Made by a program: the position numbers and the translations under genes. The notes under the pieces were generated by a model, which ran no database searches, was not told the DNA's origin, and saw nothing but the letters and a program-made list of their open reading frames with translations. DNA of 64,000 nucleotides from Flavobacterium sp. UBA6721 (GTDB lineage: Bacteria > Bacteroidota > Bacteroidia > Flavobacteriales > Flavobacteriaceae), in the NCBI GenBank assembly GCA_002454195.1, contig DKIJ01000031.1:61527-125526 (forward strand). Direction: 5' to 3'. Shown here piece by piece: positions 27,538-35,969 of this stretch. How positions within the stretch are numbered: the first letter of the stretch is position 1; every line of letters begins with the position of its first letter.

Positions 27538-27565
27538 AACTTATATGACTTATATGTTTTAAAAT
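27538..27565 (-). repeat. Right arm of the 28-bp inverted repeat
   Basis: It lies 64 bp after the GxxExxY stop and is the exact reverse complement of 26991-27018. A diverged direct copy of its core follows at 27636-27655. Confidence 0.85.
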
Positions 27566-27635
27566 CATTTAAGACAACAAGAAACTCAAACGAACTATAG
27601 GTCCACTTATAAATAAATTAATAAAAACTTAAATG

Positions 27636-27655
27636 AACTTATATGTCTTATATGG
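27636..27655 (-). repeat. Diverged extra copy of the inverted-repeat core
   Basis: AACTTATATGTCTTATATGG matches the first 20 bases of the right arm (27538-27557) with two changes. It lies 19 bp before the SufT ATG. Confidence 0.6.
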
Positions 27656-27674
27656 TTCAAAAAATAATTAAAAA

Positions 27675-27998
27675 ATGGAACAAGTAATAAATACCGAAGA
27701 ATTAGGAGAATCAATTGTAATGAAATTAAAAACCATTTACGATCCAGAGATTCCCGTAGACATTTACGAATTAGGTTTGATCTATGACGTAATGGTAAAT
27801 ACAGACAACGAAGTAAAAATTTTAATGACACTTACGTCACCAAACTGCCCAGTAGCAGAAAGTTTACCTAGAGAGGTAGAAGAAAAAATCAAATCGATTC
27901 CAGGTGTAAAAGGCGCAGAAGTTGAAATTACTTTTGACCCACCTTGGAGCAAAGATTTAATGAGCGAAGAAGCCAAATTAGAATTGGGAATGCTTTAA
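27675..27998 (+). CDS. sufT: SUF-system MIP18/DUF59 family protein (SufT-like)
   Basis: A 107-residue protein of the MIP18/DUF59 family, which helps mature Fe-S proteins. It has the family pattern KTIYDPEIPVDIYELGLIYD, the conserved Cys in TSPNCPVAESLP, and VEITFDPPWSKDLMSEEAK. It belongs to the suf operon and would follow sufE directly if the GxxExxY cassette were removed. The symbol sufT is used by analogy. Confidence 0.9.
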   Translation: MEQVINTEELGESIVMKLKTIYDPEIPVDIYELGLIYDVMVNTDNEVKILMTLTSPNCPVAESLPREVEEKIKSIPGVKGAEVEITFDPPWSKDLMSEEAKLELGML

Positions 27999-28075
27999 AA
28001 AAAAGTATTCAGTAGACAGTAGCAGTAGGCAGACAGCATATCTACTGTTTACTATAAACTATAAACTGAACACTA

Positions 28076-28594
28076 ATGATAATGGAAGAAATAGTTAACA
28101 AAGTAGCAAATAGTGTATTGGAAGTTTTCGATTTAGAAGATTACTTTCCAAAGGGCATTCGTACGCAAATTGACATTTCGCAATGGTTATTTGAAGGTTT
28201 TTTATTAAGGGAAAAGGACTTTAGAGAACAGTTAAAAAACCATGATTGGTCGCAATACCAAGATCATTTTGTTGCGATCAATTGCAGTACTGATGCTATT
28301 GTGCCGGCATGGGCATCCATATTAGTTGCGGTACATTTAGCCCCTTATGCCAAAAAAATTATAGATGGAACAATTGATGATTTGAATGCAGCTTTGTATG
28401 AAGAATTACTTCCTAAAATCGATTATACCGCTTATGAAAACAAGCCTGTAATCATTAAGGGCTGTTCTAAAAAACCGGTTCCAACTCGTGCTTACATCTT
28501 AGCTGCTCATTATTTGCAAGCTTACGCCAGAAGCATCATGTATGGAGAAGCCTGTTCGGCTGTACCTTTGTACAAGGCACCTAAAAAAGCTTAG
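28076..28594 (+). CDS. DUF2480 family protein
   Basis: A 172-residue protein with the DUF2480 pattern: DYFPKGIRTQIDISQWLFEG, then ATG-proximal FDLED, and KPVIIKGCSKKPVPTRAYIL near the end. The family is confined mainly to Bacteroidota and repeatedly sits behind SufT; its function is unknown. Conserved Cys residues (NCSTD, KGCSK, EACSA) would suit a role tied to Fe-S metabolism, but this is only inference. A second ATG at 28082 is an equally good start. Confidence 0.85.
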   Translation: MIMEEIVNKVANSVLEVFDLEDYFPKGIRTQIDISQWLFEGFLLREKDFREQLKNHDWSQYQDHFVAINCSTDAIVPAWASILVAVHLAPYAKKIIDGTIDDLNAALYEELLPKIDYTAYENKPVIIKGCSKKPVPTRAYILAAHYLQAYARSIMYGEACSAVPLYKAPKKA

Positions 28595-28608
28595 GAAAAT
28601 ACTAACTC

Positions 28609-28640
28609 AAATGCTACTTTTTAAGTAGCATTTTTTTTAT
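28609..28640 (+). terminator. Intrinsic terminator closing the suf operon
   Basis: A perfect stem, AAATGCTACTT (28609-28619) with AAGTAGCATTT (28623-28633), around a 3-nt loop is followed by a run of T. Confidence 0.88.
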
Positions 28641-28666
28641 ATTTACTTAACATAAAGTCCAAAAAA

Positions 28667-29518
28667 ATGAAAAACATTCTTCTTACCACCGTATTTGTAT
28701 TTTCATTCTTAATCACAAAAGCACAAGAAACAATAAAGGATACTACTAAGGTTTGGACAACCAAAGGCAATATGAACCTATTATTAAGCCAATCTGCCTA
28801 CAACAGACAATGGCTAGGTGGAGGAACGAGTAATGTTGCAGGGAATTTTGGTATAAACTATGATTTCAATTACAAAAAAGGCAATGTAGTATGGGATAGC
28901 AAATTCATATTAGCCTATGGATTGAGTAAAATCAAAGGGAATGAAAGAATAGCAAAAACGGATGATCGTCTTGAATTAAATTCGCTATGGGGTAAAAAAT
29001 CTACGGTGAAAAATTGGTACTACTCCATGTACTTTAATTTTAAATCACAAATGGATACTGGACTTGATAAAAATGATGTCAAAATTTCGCATCTTTTTTC
29101 ACCAGCGTATTTCCAATTTGGGCCAGGATTTTTATGGAAAAAAGACAACAATGCCAGTGTAAACTTCTCTCCTGCGGCAGGAAAATTAATTGTAGTACAC
29201 CAACATTTTACAGATTTGGGTACTTCATTTGGTGTTGCACAAGGGAAAACTACCCGATTCGAATTAGGAGCAAGCATATCAGCATATTACAAATTCAGTC
29301 CCATAACTAATGTGTCTATTGAAAACATTCTGAATTTGTATTCTAATTATCTTGAAGACCCTCAAAATGTAGATATTAACTATCAGATGAACATCGTCAT
29401 GAAAATTAACAAATACCTTTCCGCCAATATCAATATGCTGGCTATTTACGATGACAATGCCATCAAAGCAGTTCAGGTTAGGGAAATTTTTGGCTTAGGA
29501 ATTAATTATGGATTTTAA
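28667..29518 (+). CDS. DUF3078 outer-membrane-like protein
   Basis: A 283-residue protein with a signal peptide (ending ITKAQ). The DUF3078 hallmark is NLLLSQSAYNRQWLGGGTSN, which contains a typical W-x-x-G-G-x-S-N core. It continues with alternating beta strands (GNFGINYDFNYKKGN, YYSMYFNFKSQMD) and ends in a barrel-like GLGINYGF. It is probably a small outer-membrane beta-barrel. Function is unknown. It often trails the suf cluster in flavobacteria but lies behind a terminator here. Confidence 0.82.
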   Translation: MKNILLTTVFVFSFLITKAQETIKDTTKVWTTKGNMNLLLSQSAYNRQWLGGGTSNVAGNFGINYDFNYKKGNVVWDSKFILAYGLSKIKGNERIAKTDDRLELNSLWGKKSTVKNWYYSMYFNFKSQMDTGLDKNDVKISHLFSPAYFQFGPGFLWKKDNNASVNFSPAAGKLIVVHQHFTDLGTSFGVAQGKTTRFELGASISAYYKFSPITNVSIENILNLYSNYLEDPQNVDINYQMNIVMKINKYLSANINMLAIYDDNAIKAVQVREIFGLGINYGF

Positions 29519-29539
29519 TTATAATATATAGCATAAAAG

Positions 29540-29568
29540 AATCCCTCTTGAAAAACTCAAAAGGGATT
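29540..29568. terminator. Possible bidirectional hairpin between convergent genes
   Basis: A 12-bp stem with one mismatch (29540-29551 with 29557-29568, core ATCCCTCTTGA/TCAAAAGGGAT) lies between the DUF3078 gene and hflX. There is no long T tract, so termination is uncertain. Confidence 0.45.
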
Positions 29569-29593
29569 TACAGTAATCTATATTTTAGAAATG

Positions 29594-30820
29594 CTATTCT
29601 TCTTTTTCCAAAGCATCCTTATAATCCGGATACAAAAATTTGTTATAAGGAAAACGGGTAATATGAATTTGACGTACGGCTTCGTAAACTCTTTCTCGGA
29701 ATTCTTCGAAATTTTGCTTTTGAGCTGCCGAAATAAACAAGGCATTTTGCTCTCCTACACGACTCATCCAAGTAGATTTCCACTCGTCAAGTGTGTAGTG
29801 TTTAGTCGTTTTCTCAGTCATCAAATCGTCTTCATCAATGGTCAAATGACGATAAGCGTCAATTTTATTGAATACCATCAATGTTGGTTTATCACTCGCT
29901 TTAATGTCTACTAAAATTTGGTTTACCGAAGCAATATGATCCTCAAAATCTGGATGAGAAATATCTACTACATGCAATAACAAATCGGCTTCACGAACCT
30001 CATCCAGCGTACTCTTGAACGATTCTACCAATTGTGTAGGCAATTTTCGAATGAATCCTACGGTATCCGAAAGTAGGAACGGTAAGTTTTTAATCACCAC
30101 TTTTCGAACAGTAGTATCCAAGGTAGCAAACAATTTGTTTTCGACAAAAACATCGCTTTTCCCAATGGCGTTCATCAAAGTCGATTTTCCCACATTGGTA
30201 TAACCTACTAAAGCCACACGAACCATAGCGCCACGATTACTGCGTTGCACGCCCATTTGCCTGTCGATGGTTTTGATTTTATCTTTCAACAATGAGATTC
30301 GGTCACGTACAATACGACGGTCGGTTTCAATCTCCGTTTCCCCAGGACCACGCATCCCGATACCTCCTTTTTGACGCTCTAAGTGTGTCCACAATCCTGA
30401 AAGTCTTGGTAACAAATATTGGCATTGTGCCAATTCTACCTGAGTACGCGCATAGGAAGTTTCGGCTCTTTGGGCAAAAATATCCAGAATCAAATTCGTC
30501 CTGTCCAAAATTTTACAATCGATAATTTTGGAAATATTTTTTTGTTGCGAAGGCGTTAATTCGTCATCAAATATGATAGTTGAAATACCATTTTCTTTTA
30601 CAAAATAATGGATTTCTTCAATTTTACCTGTACCTAAAAACGTTTTAGGATTCGGTTTATCCATTTTTTGCGAAAAACGTTTCACCACCTGTCCACCAGC
30701 GGTAAAGGTCAAAAACTCTAACTCATCAAGATACTCATTGAGTTTCTCCTCACTCTGGTTTTGGGTAATGATACCTACAATGACCGATTTTTCAAAATTT
30801 ATTACTTCTTTTTCTAACAT
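29594..30820 (-). CDS. hflX: GTPase HflX
   Basis: A 408-residue ribosome-associated GTPase. The N-terminal HflX domain has GTGKIEEIHYFV. The glycine-rich linker GLWTHLERQKGGIGMRGPGE precedes the G domain. G1 is VGYTNVGKSTLMN, G3 DTVGFI and G4 FNKID. HflX splits stalled or heat-damaged ribosomes in other bacteria. Length and motifs are complete. The ATG is at 30820. Confidence 0.96.
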   Translation of the reverse strand: MLEKEVINFEKSVIVGIITQNQSEEKLNEYLDELEFLTFTAGGQVVKRFSQKMDKPNPKTFLGTGKIEEIHYFVKENGISTIIFDDELTPSQQKNISKIIDCKILDRTNLILDIFAQRAETSYARTQVELAQCQYLLPRLSGLWTHLERQKGGIGMRGPGETEIETDRRIVRDRISLLKDKIKTIDRQMGVQRSNRGAMVRVALVGYTNVGKSTLMNAIGKSDVFVENKLFATLDTTVRKVVIKNLPFLLSDTVGFIRKLPTQLVESFKSTLDEVREADLLLHVVDISHPDFEDHIASVNQILVDIKASDKPTLMVFNKIDAYRHLTIDEDDLMTEKTTKHYTLDEWKSTWMSRVGEQNALFISAAQKQNFEEFRERVYEAVRQIHITRFPYNKFLYPDYKDALEKEE

Positions 30821-30921
30821 GTCTTTAAATAAGGTTACAAATTTAGTGATTTGTAACGTAGAAATGGGATTTATAATTCCTTAAAAACACCCTAAAAACC
30901 ATTGAAATTTAAAAAAAGAAA

Positions 30922-31401
30922 TTAATTAACTGAAATCAATTTTACATCAAAAACCAATACGGAACCTCCTGGAATAGCACCATTATCACTACCTCCATAT
31001 CCTAACTTAGCTGGAATAACTAGTATTGCACTTCCGCCTTCTTTTAGATACGAAATTCCCTCTGTCCAACCTTTAACTACTTGGTTTAAATTAAAAGAAA
31101 TTCCTTTTTCATCACTTTGATCAAATACTTTACCATCCATAAAATATCCTTTGTAAGCAACCGTTACATTAGACGCTGGAGTAGCTTGCTTTCCTGTACC
31201 TGGATTATTGATTACATAATATAATCCTGATTCGGTTTTAGTTCCTTTTAATCCTTTTTTAGCTACATAGTCTTCAATTTCTTTTTCATTTTTAGCAATG
31301 TACGGAATCTCACTTGGAGCTACACTACTACTTTCGCTAGTTTCTTTTTTACAAGAAATAAAAAGAGTCATAACCAATAAGGCCGATAACAAATGTTTCA
31401 T
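30922..31401 (-). CDS. FKBP-type peptidyl-prolyl isomerase, lipoprotein
   Basis: About 159 residues from the ATG at 31401 (MKHLLSALL), where the lipoprotein signal starts (TLFISCKKE). A Ser-rich linker and a helical segment precede one FKBP domain (about 65-159). That domain holds VTVAYKGYFMDGKVFDQS, QVVKGWTEGISYLKEGG and IPAKLGYGG. It is probably a periplasmic, membrane-anchored folding helper, like the gliding-associated or Mip-type FKBPs. It follows the DUF5689 gene, perhaps independently. Confidence 0.92.
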   Translation of the reverse strand: MKHLLSALLVMTLFISCKKETSESSSVAPSEIPYIAKNEKEIEDYVAKKGLKGTKTESGLYYVINNPGTGKQATPASNVTVAYKGYFMDGKVFDQSDEKGISFNLNQVVKGWTEGISYLKEGGSAILVIPAKLGYGGSDNGAIPGGSVLVFDVKLISVN

Positions 31402-31453
31402 AGTTAATTTTATTTTTTTAATAGCCAAATATAGTAAAGGGATTTACAAAAAA

Positions 31454-32803
31454 CTAATCTCCATAAATTTGAACATCATCTATTTGAAAAGTACCATCTA
31501 AAGCTAGATTTTTTCCTGAACCAATATATCGAAAAGCAATATTGATTTTCCCTGTGTAACTCGATAAATCAATAGCTCCCGAACCTATAAACTCATTCCA
31601 AGGAGTAGATTGAGTGGGGATTTTTGCAGGGAGTTTAGTCCATGTTGCGGAAGTTACATGCAGTCCATCAAAATTAGTTGAAACATATACTTCCAAGGTA
31701 TTTAATGGCGAATCGACATCCAAGTGGTCTTGGGCTGAACGAAATGATAAACTTTCATGAGTATGTGTATCCATATCAATTTTAGGCGAAATTAACCAAA
31801 CAATATTTGAGGCAACTTTAGTCCCCGTGATCGCAAATTCGGCATAGCCATTTGTACCGGAAATTCCTCCTTTCCAAACGATTGCTCCTGCTTCTATAAG
31901 ATTACTCCATCCGGGCAAACTTAAATTTGTCCCATCAGTAACTGTTTGAAAATCTTCAACAAAAAAAGGAATATTTCGACTGGCAGTCATTTGCACATCG
32001 GCTTCTTTTCTGACTATTAACTGATAATCGGTATCGTATTTAGTGAGTACGCCTCTTATTTTTCCACTACCCGTTGGCACTAAATTCTTCGAAAAATCAG
32101 CGAAGGAACTCGTTCTAAAAATAAGTTGGTTCCCATTTTTGTCTACCAAATTCCAATTGGTTGCACCGCCTACATTATTCGTTTCTTCAAAGTAGTGACG
32201 ACCAATAGCTGGTTCTGTAAACTGTACATCCGACAATTCAACAAGCGTGTTTAAATGACTATCGTTAATTTCACCTAAATTCAGCGCGCTAACTAATTGT
32301 TCCTCTTTTACATTCGTACAGGAAGCATACAAAACTTTTTTATAATCATTTTGCGAAAGCCTACCAACTCCTCCCAAATTAAAAGCATTGACATACAAAG
32401 AACCGATACGTAAACCTCCAAAGTACAAATCAGTATATTGATTTTTTAATTTCACATACACTTTATTACCCACTCTATAATCTACGTACAAATTAGACAC
32501 ATCAACAGGAACCGAAAATCCCTGAGCAGGACTACTCGCAGTAGGCAACGTTTGCAACGAAATCGTCTTAAAAAAATTACCGTTTTCATCACTCGAAACC
32601 ACATAAGCCTCAATTACATCATCATAGGCATATTGAGCCACAATTTCTGCTGAAGCGGATTTAATATCCGCCACAGTTTTATTTGCTGTAAAATCGGGTT
32701 GGTTACAGACGAGTTTTGGAATTTGGGTTTCATCATTTGCGCAAGCTCCAAAAAACCATAAACCAACTAAAAGATAAATAAAGGTAGTATAGCTACTTTT
32801 CAT
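31454..32803 (-). CDS. DUF5689 / choice-of-anchor J lipoprotein
   Basis: A 449-residue lipoprotein (signal ending FFGACAND). Residues about 35-280 match DUF5689, an OB-like surface module (VIEAYVVSSDENGNFFKTISLQ, RVGNKVYVKLKN). The C-terminal 170 residues resemble a cleaved-adhesin / choice-of-anchor J jelly roll (FVEDFQTVT, AYSE-like FRSAQDHLDVDS, FQIDDVQIYGD). It starts 18 bp after the TonB-dependent receptor, so it is probably its surface partner, analogous to SusD but of a different fold. The ligand is unknown. Confidence 0.8.
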   Translation of the reverse strand: MKSSYTTFIYLLVGLWFFGACANDETQIPKLVCNQPDFTANKTVADIKSASAEIVAQYAYDDVIEAYVVSSDENGNFFKTISLQTLPTASSPAQGFSVPVDVSNLYVDYRVGNKVYVKLKNQYTDLYFGGLRIGSLYVNAFNLGGVGRLSQNDYKKVLYASCTNVKEEQLVSALNLGEINDSHLNTLVELSDVQFTEPAIGRHYFEETNNVGGATNWNLVDKNGNQLIFRTSSFADFSKNLVPTGSGKIRGVLTKYDTDYQLIVRKEADVQMTASRNIPFFVEDFQTVTDGTNLSLPGWSNLIEAGAIVWKGGISGTNGYAEFAITGTKVASNIVWLISPKIDMDTHTHESLSFRSAQDHLDVDSPLNTLEVYVSTNFDGLHVTSATWTKLPAKIPTQSTPWNEFIGSGAIDLSSYTGKINIAFRYIGSGKNLALDGTFQIDDVQIYGD

Positions 32804-32821
32804 AAAATTTCCATTTAAAAA

Positions 32822-35659
32822 TTAGAAACTGAAATACATATTTACAAAATAAGTGCGGCCAAAACCATTGAAATACTTGTTACCAAAAGCAGGTGAACCA
32901 CTGGAAACATCTTGATTGAGTTGCCTAAAATTGGCATTTCGGGCTTGCTCATAACCACCTGTTTTAAATTGTGTGTCCAGCAAATTATTAATACTAACAA
33001 AAAGTCCGAGCGTGTTACTTTTAAATCGCCAAGATTTACCACCAATCAAATTGAGCAATAAAACCGAATCCAATTTTTCTTGTCGCAATAATTCGGCTGC
33101 TCTTTCCTCAGTTGCTTCTGGAAATGGAAAACCGCTAGCTGGATTGGTATAAAAACGATTGGTTCTGGATAGTGGCGAAATATCAATATAAGTATCGGCT
33201 AAGAAATTCACATTGGTTCCAACCCACCAATATTTAGGATTTCGGTATTCCAATCCTAAACTATACGCCTGCTGCGGCATACCTGCCTGTTTGTAATTTT
33301 TTAAAAGTGCGGTTCCAAAATCAAATGAAGGTGTTGTGTTATCAACACTTGCCACCGCATCATTATTAAGGCTCACATTCGGGTTGCTATCATAGGTATA
33401 TTGACCATAAGCAGCAGAAAAAGTAGTTTTAAGCGTGGGGTCTATTTGGTATTCCAAACTGAATTCGGCTCCCCAATTCTTTATATCCAAACGAGTCAAT
33501 GTCTGACTCACAAAAGCATTTGTATTCGTATAACCTGCTTCATTATCAAAAATTCCTTCGGCATAAAAAAAGCTGACTTTCGTTGTATTATTAATCGTTG
33601 CATAATAAGCGGTCAATCGGGTTTTGATTTTTGGAGTCCGAAAAATATAAGTCGCATCAATACTATTGAGTGTTTCACTTTCCAGTCCGTCCACCACACT
33701 ATTATTCAAACGGGCATTAGAAAAACTGTTTCTCAAATTAGGTGGTCTTGTTAGATGCGCGGCATTACAATTCAACGATTGATTTCCAGCAATTTTAAAA
33801 AGAACGCCCCCTTTGAATCCATAATTTTCAAAGTTAAGTTTTTGACTTTTGCCAAAAGAAGTCGTGGGATAAATTCCGTTTTTATACAAACCTTCTCGTT
33901 GGTAATTGGTTTTCGAAAACGACTGAGCCAAATAAAAATCAACTTTGTTATAGGAAAATTTAAACTGAGTAAAGGCTTCTACAGCAGTTGCCGAAAGCTT
34001 ATAATTATAACCATAAAGATCACCCACTTTCACCTGACGATTGGGATTATTCAAGTCGGATTGTGCTTGAGAACCACTATAAAACCCATCAATATCTTCA
34101 AAAAAAGTTCCGCCTAATAAATCCAAGAGTTTTTGAAAATTATGCGACTTCAAGTCCCGAAAAGAGATTCCGGTATTGAAAATCATATTTTCATTAAGTT
34201 GCGAATTGAAATTAGTAGACATGGACAATGTTTTATCGTCGGAACGATCCTCGTACAACACATAATGACTTTGCGCTGGCACATAACCAATGATATTAGA
34301 ATTTGAATCCACTACAGGATTTTGATTGGCACGATACATCGCTTCCCAATCGATTTGGGGATGGGCTAAAAAAGCTTCTTTACTTTTCGCTGCATTTTCA
34401 TAATCGGGTGTAAAATCTCCCGAATATTCTCCGTTGTCAGGAGCATACATGGACAAATAATAGCTTGGCATTTTTCGATAATAAGTAGGATCAGGACTAT
34501 TAGCATTTTGATAATCAACATTGCTGTTGCCTACTTTTCCCCATTGGTACATTAGACCCGAATTGAGATTGCTATGGTCGTTAACTTTAAAATAATGGTT
34601 GAGCATCACTATGGGTTCGGCAACAGTTCGCACTCTGGAATTTCTAATTTTCCCATTTTGGTATCCCCAATACGAATTGTATTTTTCGTTTGTTAATTGG
34701 ATTACTTCGGCCGTATTTGGCGAATTTTTACCTCTTTCATTTGGGGTATAAAAGCCTAAAATGTTAAGTGAATGCTGGTCGTTTAATTTCTTTTCGATAC
34801 TAAAAAACAAAGAATTAGCATCATAATTTGTGCCGTGAAAATACCCTTCTTGTGCATAGCGTTTCCCTGCCGAAACCACATAAGCCCAGCCTTTGTTACT
34901 CATTCCTGAAGCGTAGGTTGCCATAGCACGCCAAGTATAATTTGTATTTGTTCCTGAAAAAGTCAGTCGGCTTCCTTCTCTATAAATGGAAGCCCTAGTA
35001 TTGATTTCCTGTGTCCCTAAAATTCCTCCAAAGGTATAATCAGAAGGAGTCGTTCCTACCGAGAATTCCTGATTTCGAGTTGCATCATTGAGACCGCCCC
35101 AGTTGTTCCAATTGGGTCTACCGTCATATATTTTATTCATTATGATTCCATTAATCATGGTACTTGCATTTTCAATATCCAAACCCCTGATTCGAAAACG
35201 AGCTTGTCCCCAATTGAAAGCGGCCGCTTGTTGAAAGGCATCTTTAGAAGATTGTAATAAACCCGAAGTAGTTTCTGAACTACTGTTATCATCTGTCAAA
35301 TCGTCTTCCAAAAGTTGAATAAGAGCTGCTTGTTGGTCCGTAATTTGGTCTAGTTCTAATACAATAGTTCCTAAATCGACTTCTAATGAATTTTGAGTTG
35401 AAACTGGAAACAAAGCGTCTTTATAGCCTTGACTATGAAATAGAATTAAATAATCGGCAGCGTGAATGGACTCAAAAATGACTATTCCATCCGAATTAGA
35501 AAGTTGTGTATAGGAGGTATTTTGAATAGAAACCACAACACCTACAAGTGGTTTCAACGTTTTAGAATCTAAAACCTTAGCTATAATTCGCGCCTGATTT
35601 TGTGCAATTACACTTTTGAATGCCCCAAAACTCAAAAGTAGAACAAGAAAATATTTCAT
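32822..35659 (-). CDS. TonB-dependent outer-membrane receptor
   Basis: About 945 residues from the ATG at 35659 (MKYFLVLLLSF), where the signal peptide begins; an ATG eight codons upstream is possible. A carboxypeptidase-like regulatory domain (about 20-100: ARIIAKVLDSKTLKPLVGVV) precedes a plug with RFRIRGLDIENASTMINGI and a long barrel ending in FGRTYFVNMYFSF. It lacks the SusC-type signature and is paired with a DUF5689 lipoprotein instead of SusD. The substrate cannot be predicted from sequence. Confidence 0.9.
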   Translation of the reverse strand: MKYFLVLLLSFGAFKSVIAQNQARIIAKVLDSKTLKPLVGVVVSIQNTSYTQLSNSDGIVIFESIHAADYLILFHSQGYKDALFPVSTQNSLEVDLGTIVLELDQITDQQAALIQLLEDDLTDDNSSSETTSGLLQSSKDAFQQAAAFNWGQARFRIRGLDIENASTMINGIIMNKIYDGRPNWNNWGGLNDATRNQEFSVGTTPSDYTFGGILGTQEINTRASIYREGSRLTFSGTNTNYTWRAMATYASGMSNKGWAYVVSAGKRYAQEGYFHGTNYDANSLFFSIEKKLNDQHSLNILGFYTPNERGKNSPNTAEVIQLTNEKYNSYWGYQNGKIRNSRVRTVAEPIVMLNHYFKVNDHSNLNSGLMYQWGKVGNSNVDYQNANSPDPTYYRKMPSYYLSMYAPDNGEYSGDFTPDYENAAKSKEAFLAHPQIDWEAMYRANQNPVVDSNSNIIGYVPAQSHYVLYEDRSDDKTLSMSTNFNSQLNENMIFNTGISFRDLKSHNFQKLLDLLGGTFFEDIDGFYSGSQAQSDLNNPNRQVKVGDLYGYNYKLSATAVEAFTQFKFSYNKVDFYLAQSFSKTNYQREGLYKNGIYPTTSFGKSQKLNFENYGFKGGVLFKIAGNQSLNCNAAHLTRPPNLRNSFSNARLNNSVVDGLESETLNSIDATYIFRTPKIKTRLTAYYATINNTTKVSFFYAEGIFDNEAGYTNTNAFVSQTLTRLDIKNWGAEFSLEYQIDPTLKTTFSAAYGQYTYDSNPNVSLNNDAVASVDNTTPSFDFGTALLKNYKQAGMPQQAYSLGLEYRNPKYWWVGTNVNFLADTYIDISPLSRTNRFYTNPASGFPFPEATEERAAELLRQEKLDSVLLLNLIGGKSWRFKSNTLGLFVSINNLLDTQFKTGGYEQARNANFRQLNQDVSSGSPAFGNKYFNGFGRTYFVNMYFSF

Positions 35660-35969
35660 AAATCCAAATGATTTTAATGCCATAACTAAAGACTCAGAAA
35701 TATTCGAAAAATGAATATTTCCAATCCATTAGGATTCTTGTTTTTGGGAAATCAGACTATCGTCATAAATGAACCAAGCCTAATTCAAAGCGGTGGTATC
35801 AAACCAATTAAAAAAATGATTCGGCACTTTGAATAATTTAAAAGTAAGAAAAAAATGATTTGATTAAATAATTTTTTGGGTTTTTTATTGGATAATTATT
35901 GAGCTGAAAAGGAGACGACTAATTTTCTATGCCTTTTCTAATAGTTTTTAAAAAACTTTTGATAAAATC

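Larger units (their letters stand above)
26991..27565. mobile_element. Putative GxxExxY cassette with 28-bp perfect terminal inverted repeats
   Basis: The segment 26991-27018 is the exact reverse complement of 27538-27565 (28 of 28 bases; core ACTTATATGACTTATATG). The two arms enclose a single gene, a GxxExxY-family nuclease-like protein. The cassette of 575 bp lies between sufE and SufT, genes that are usually neighbours in flavobacteria. Related half-sites occur nearby at 27636-27655 and at 38820-38846. There is no recognisable transposase. The inference is a non-autonomous or self-nicking mobile cassette; a simple folded repeat around a domesticated gene is the alternative. Confidence 0.55.

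Noticed and set aside
33401..34117. Two consecutive plus-strand open frames of about 117 and 120 codons.
   Set aside because: They lie antisense to the TonB receptor gene, whose motifs are continuous; they arise from the reverse frame.
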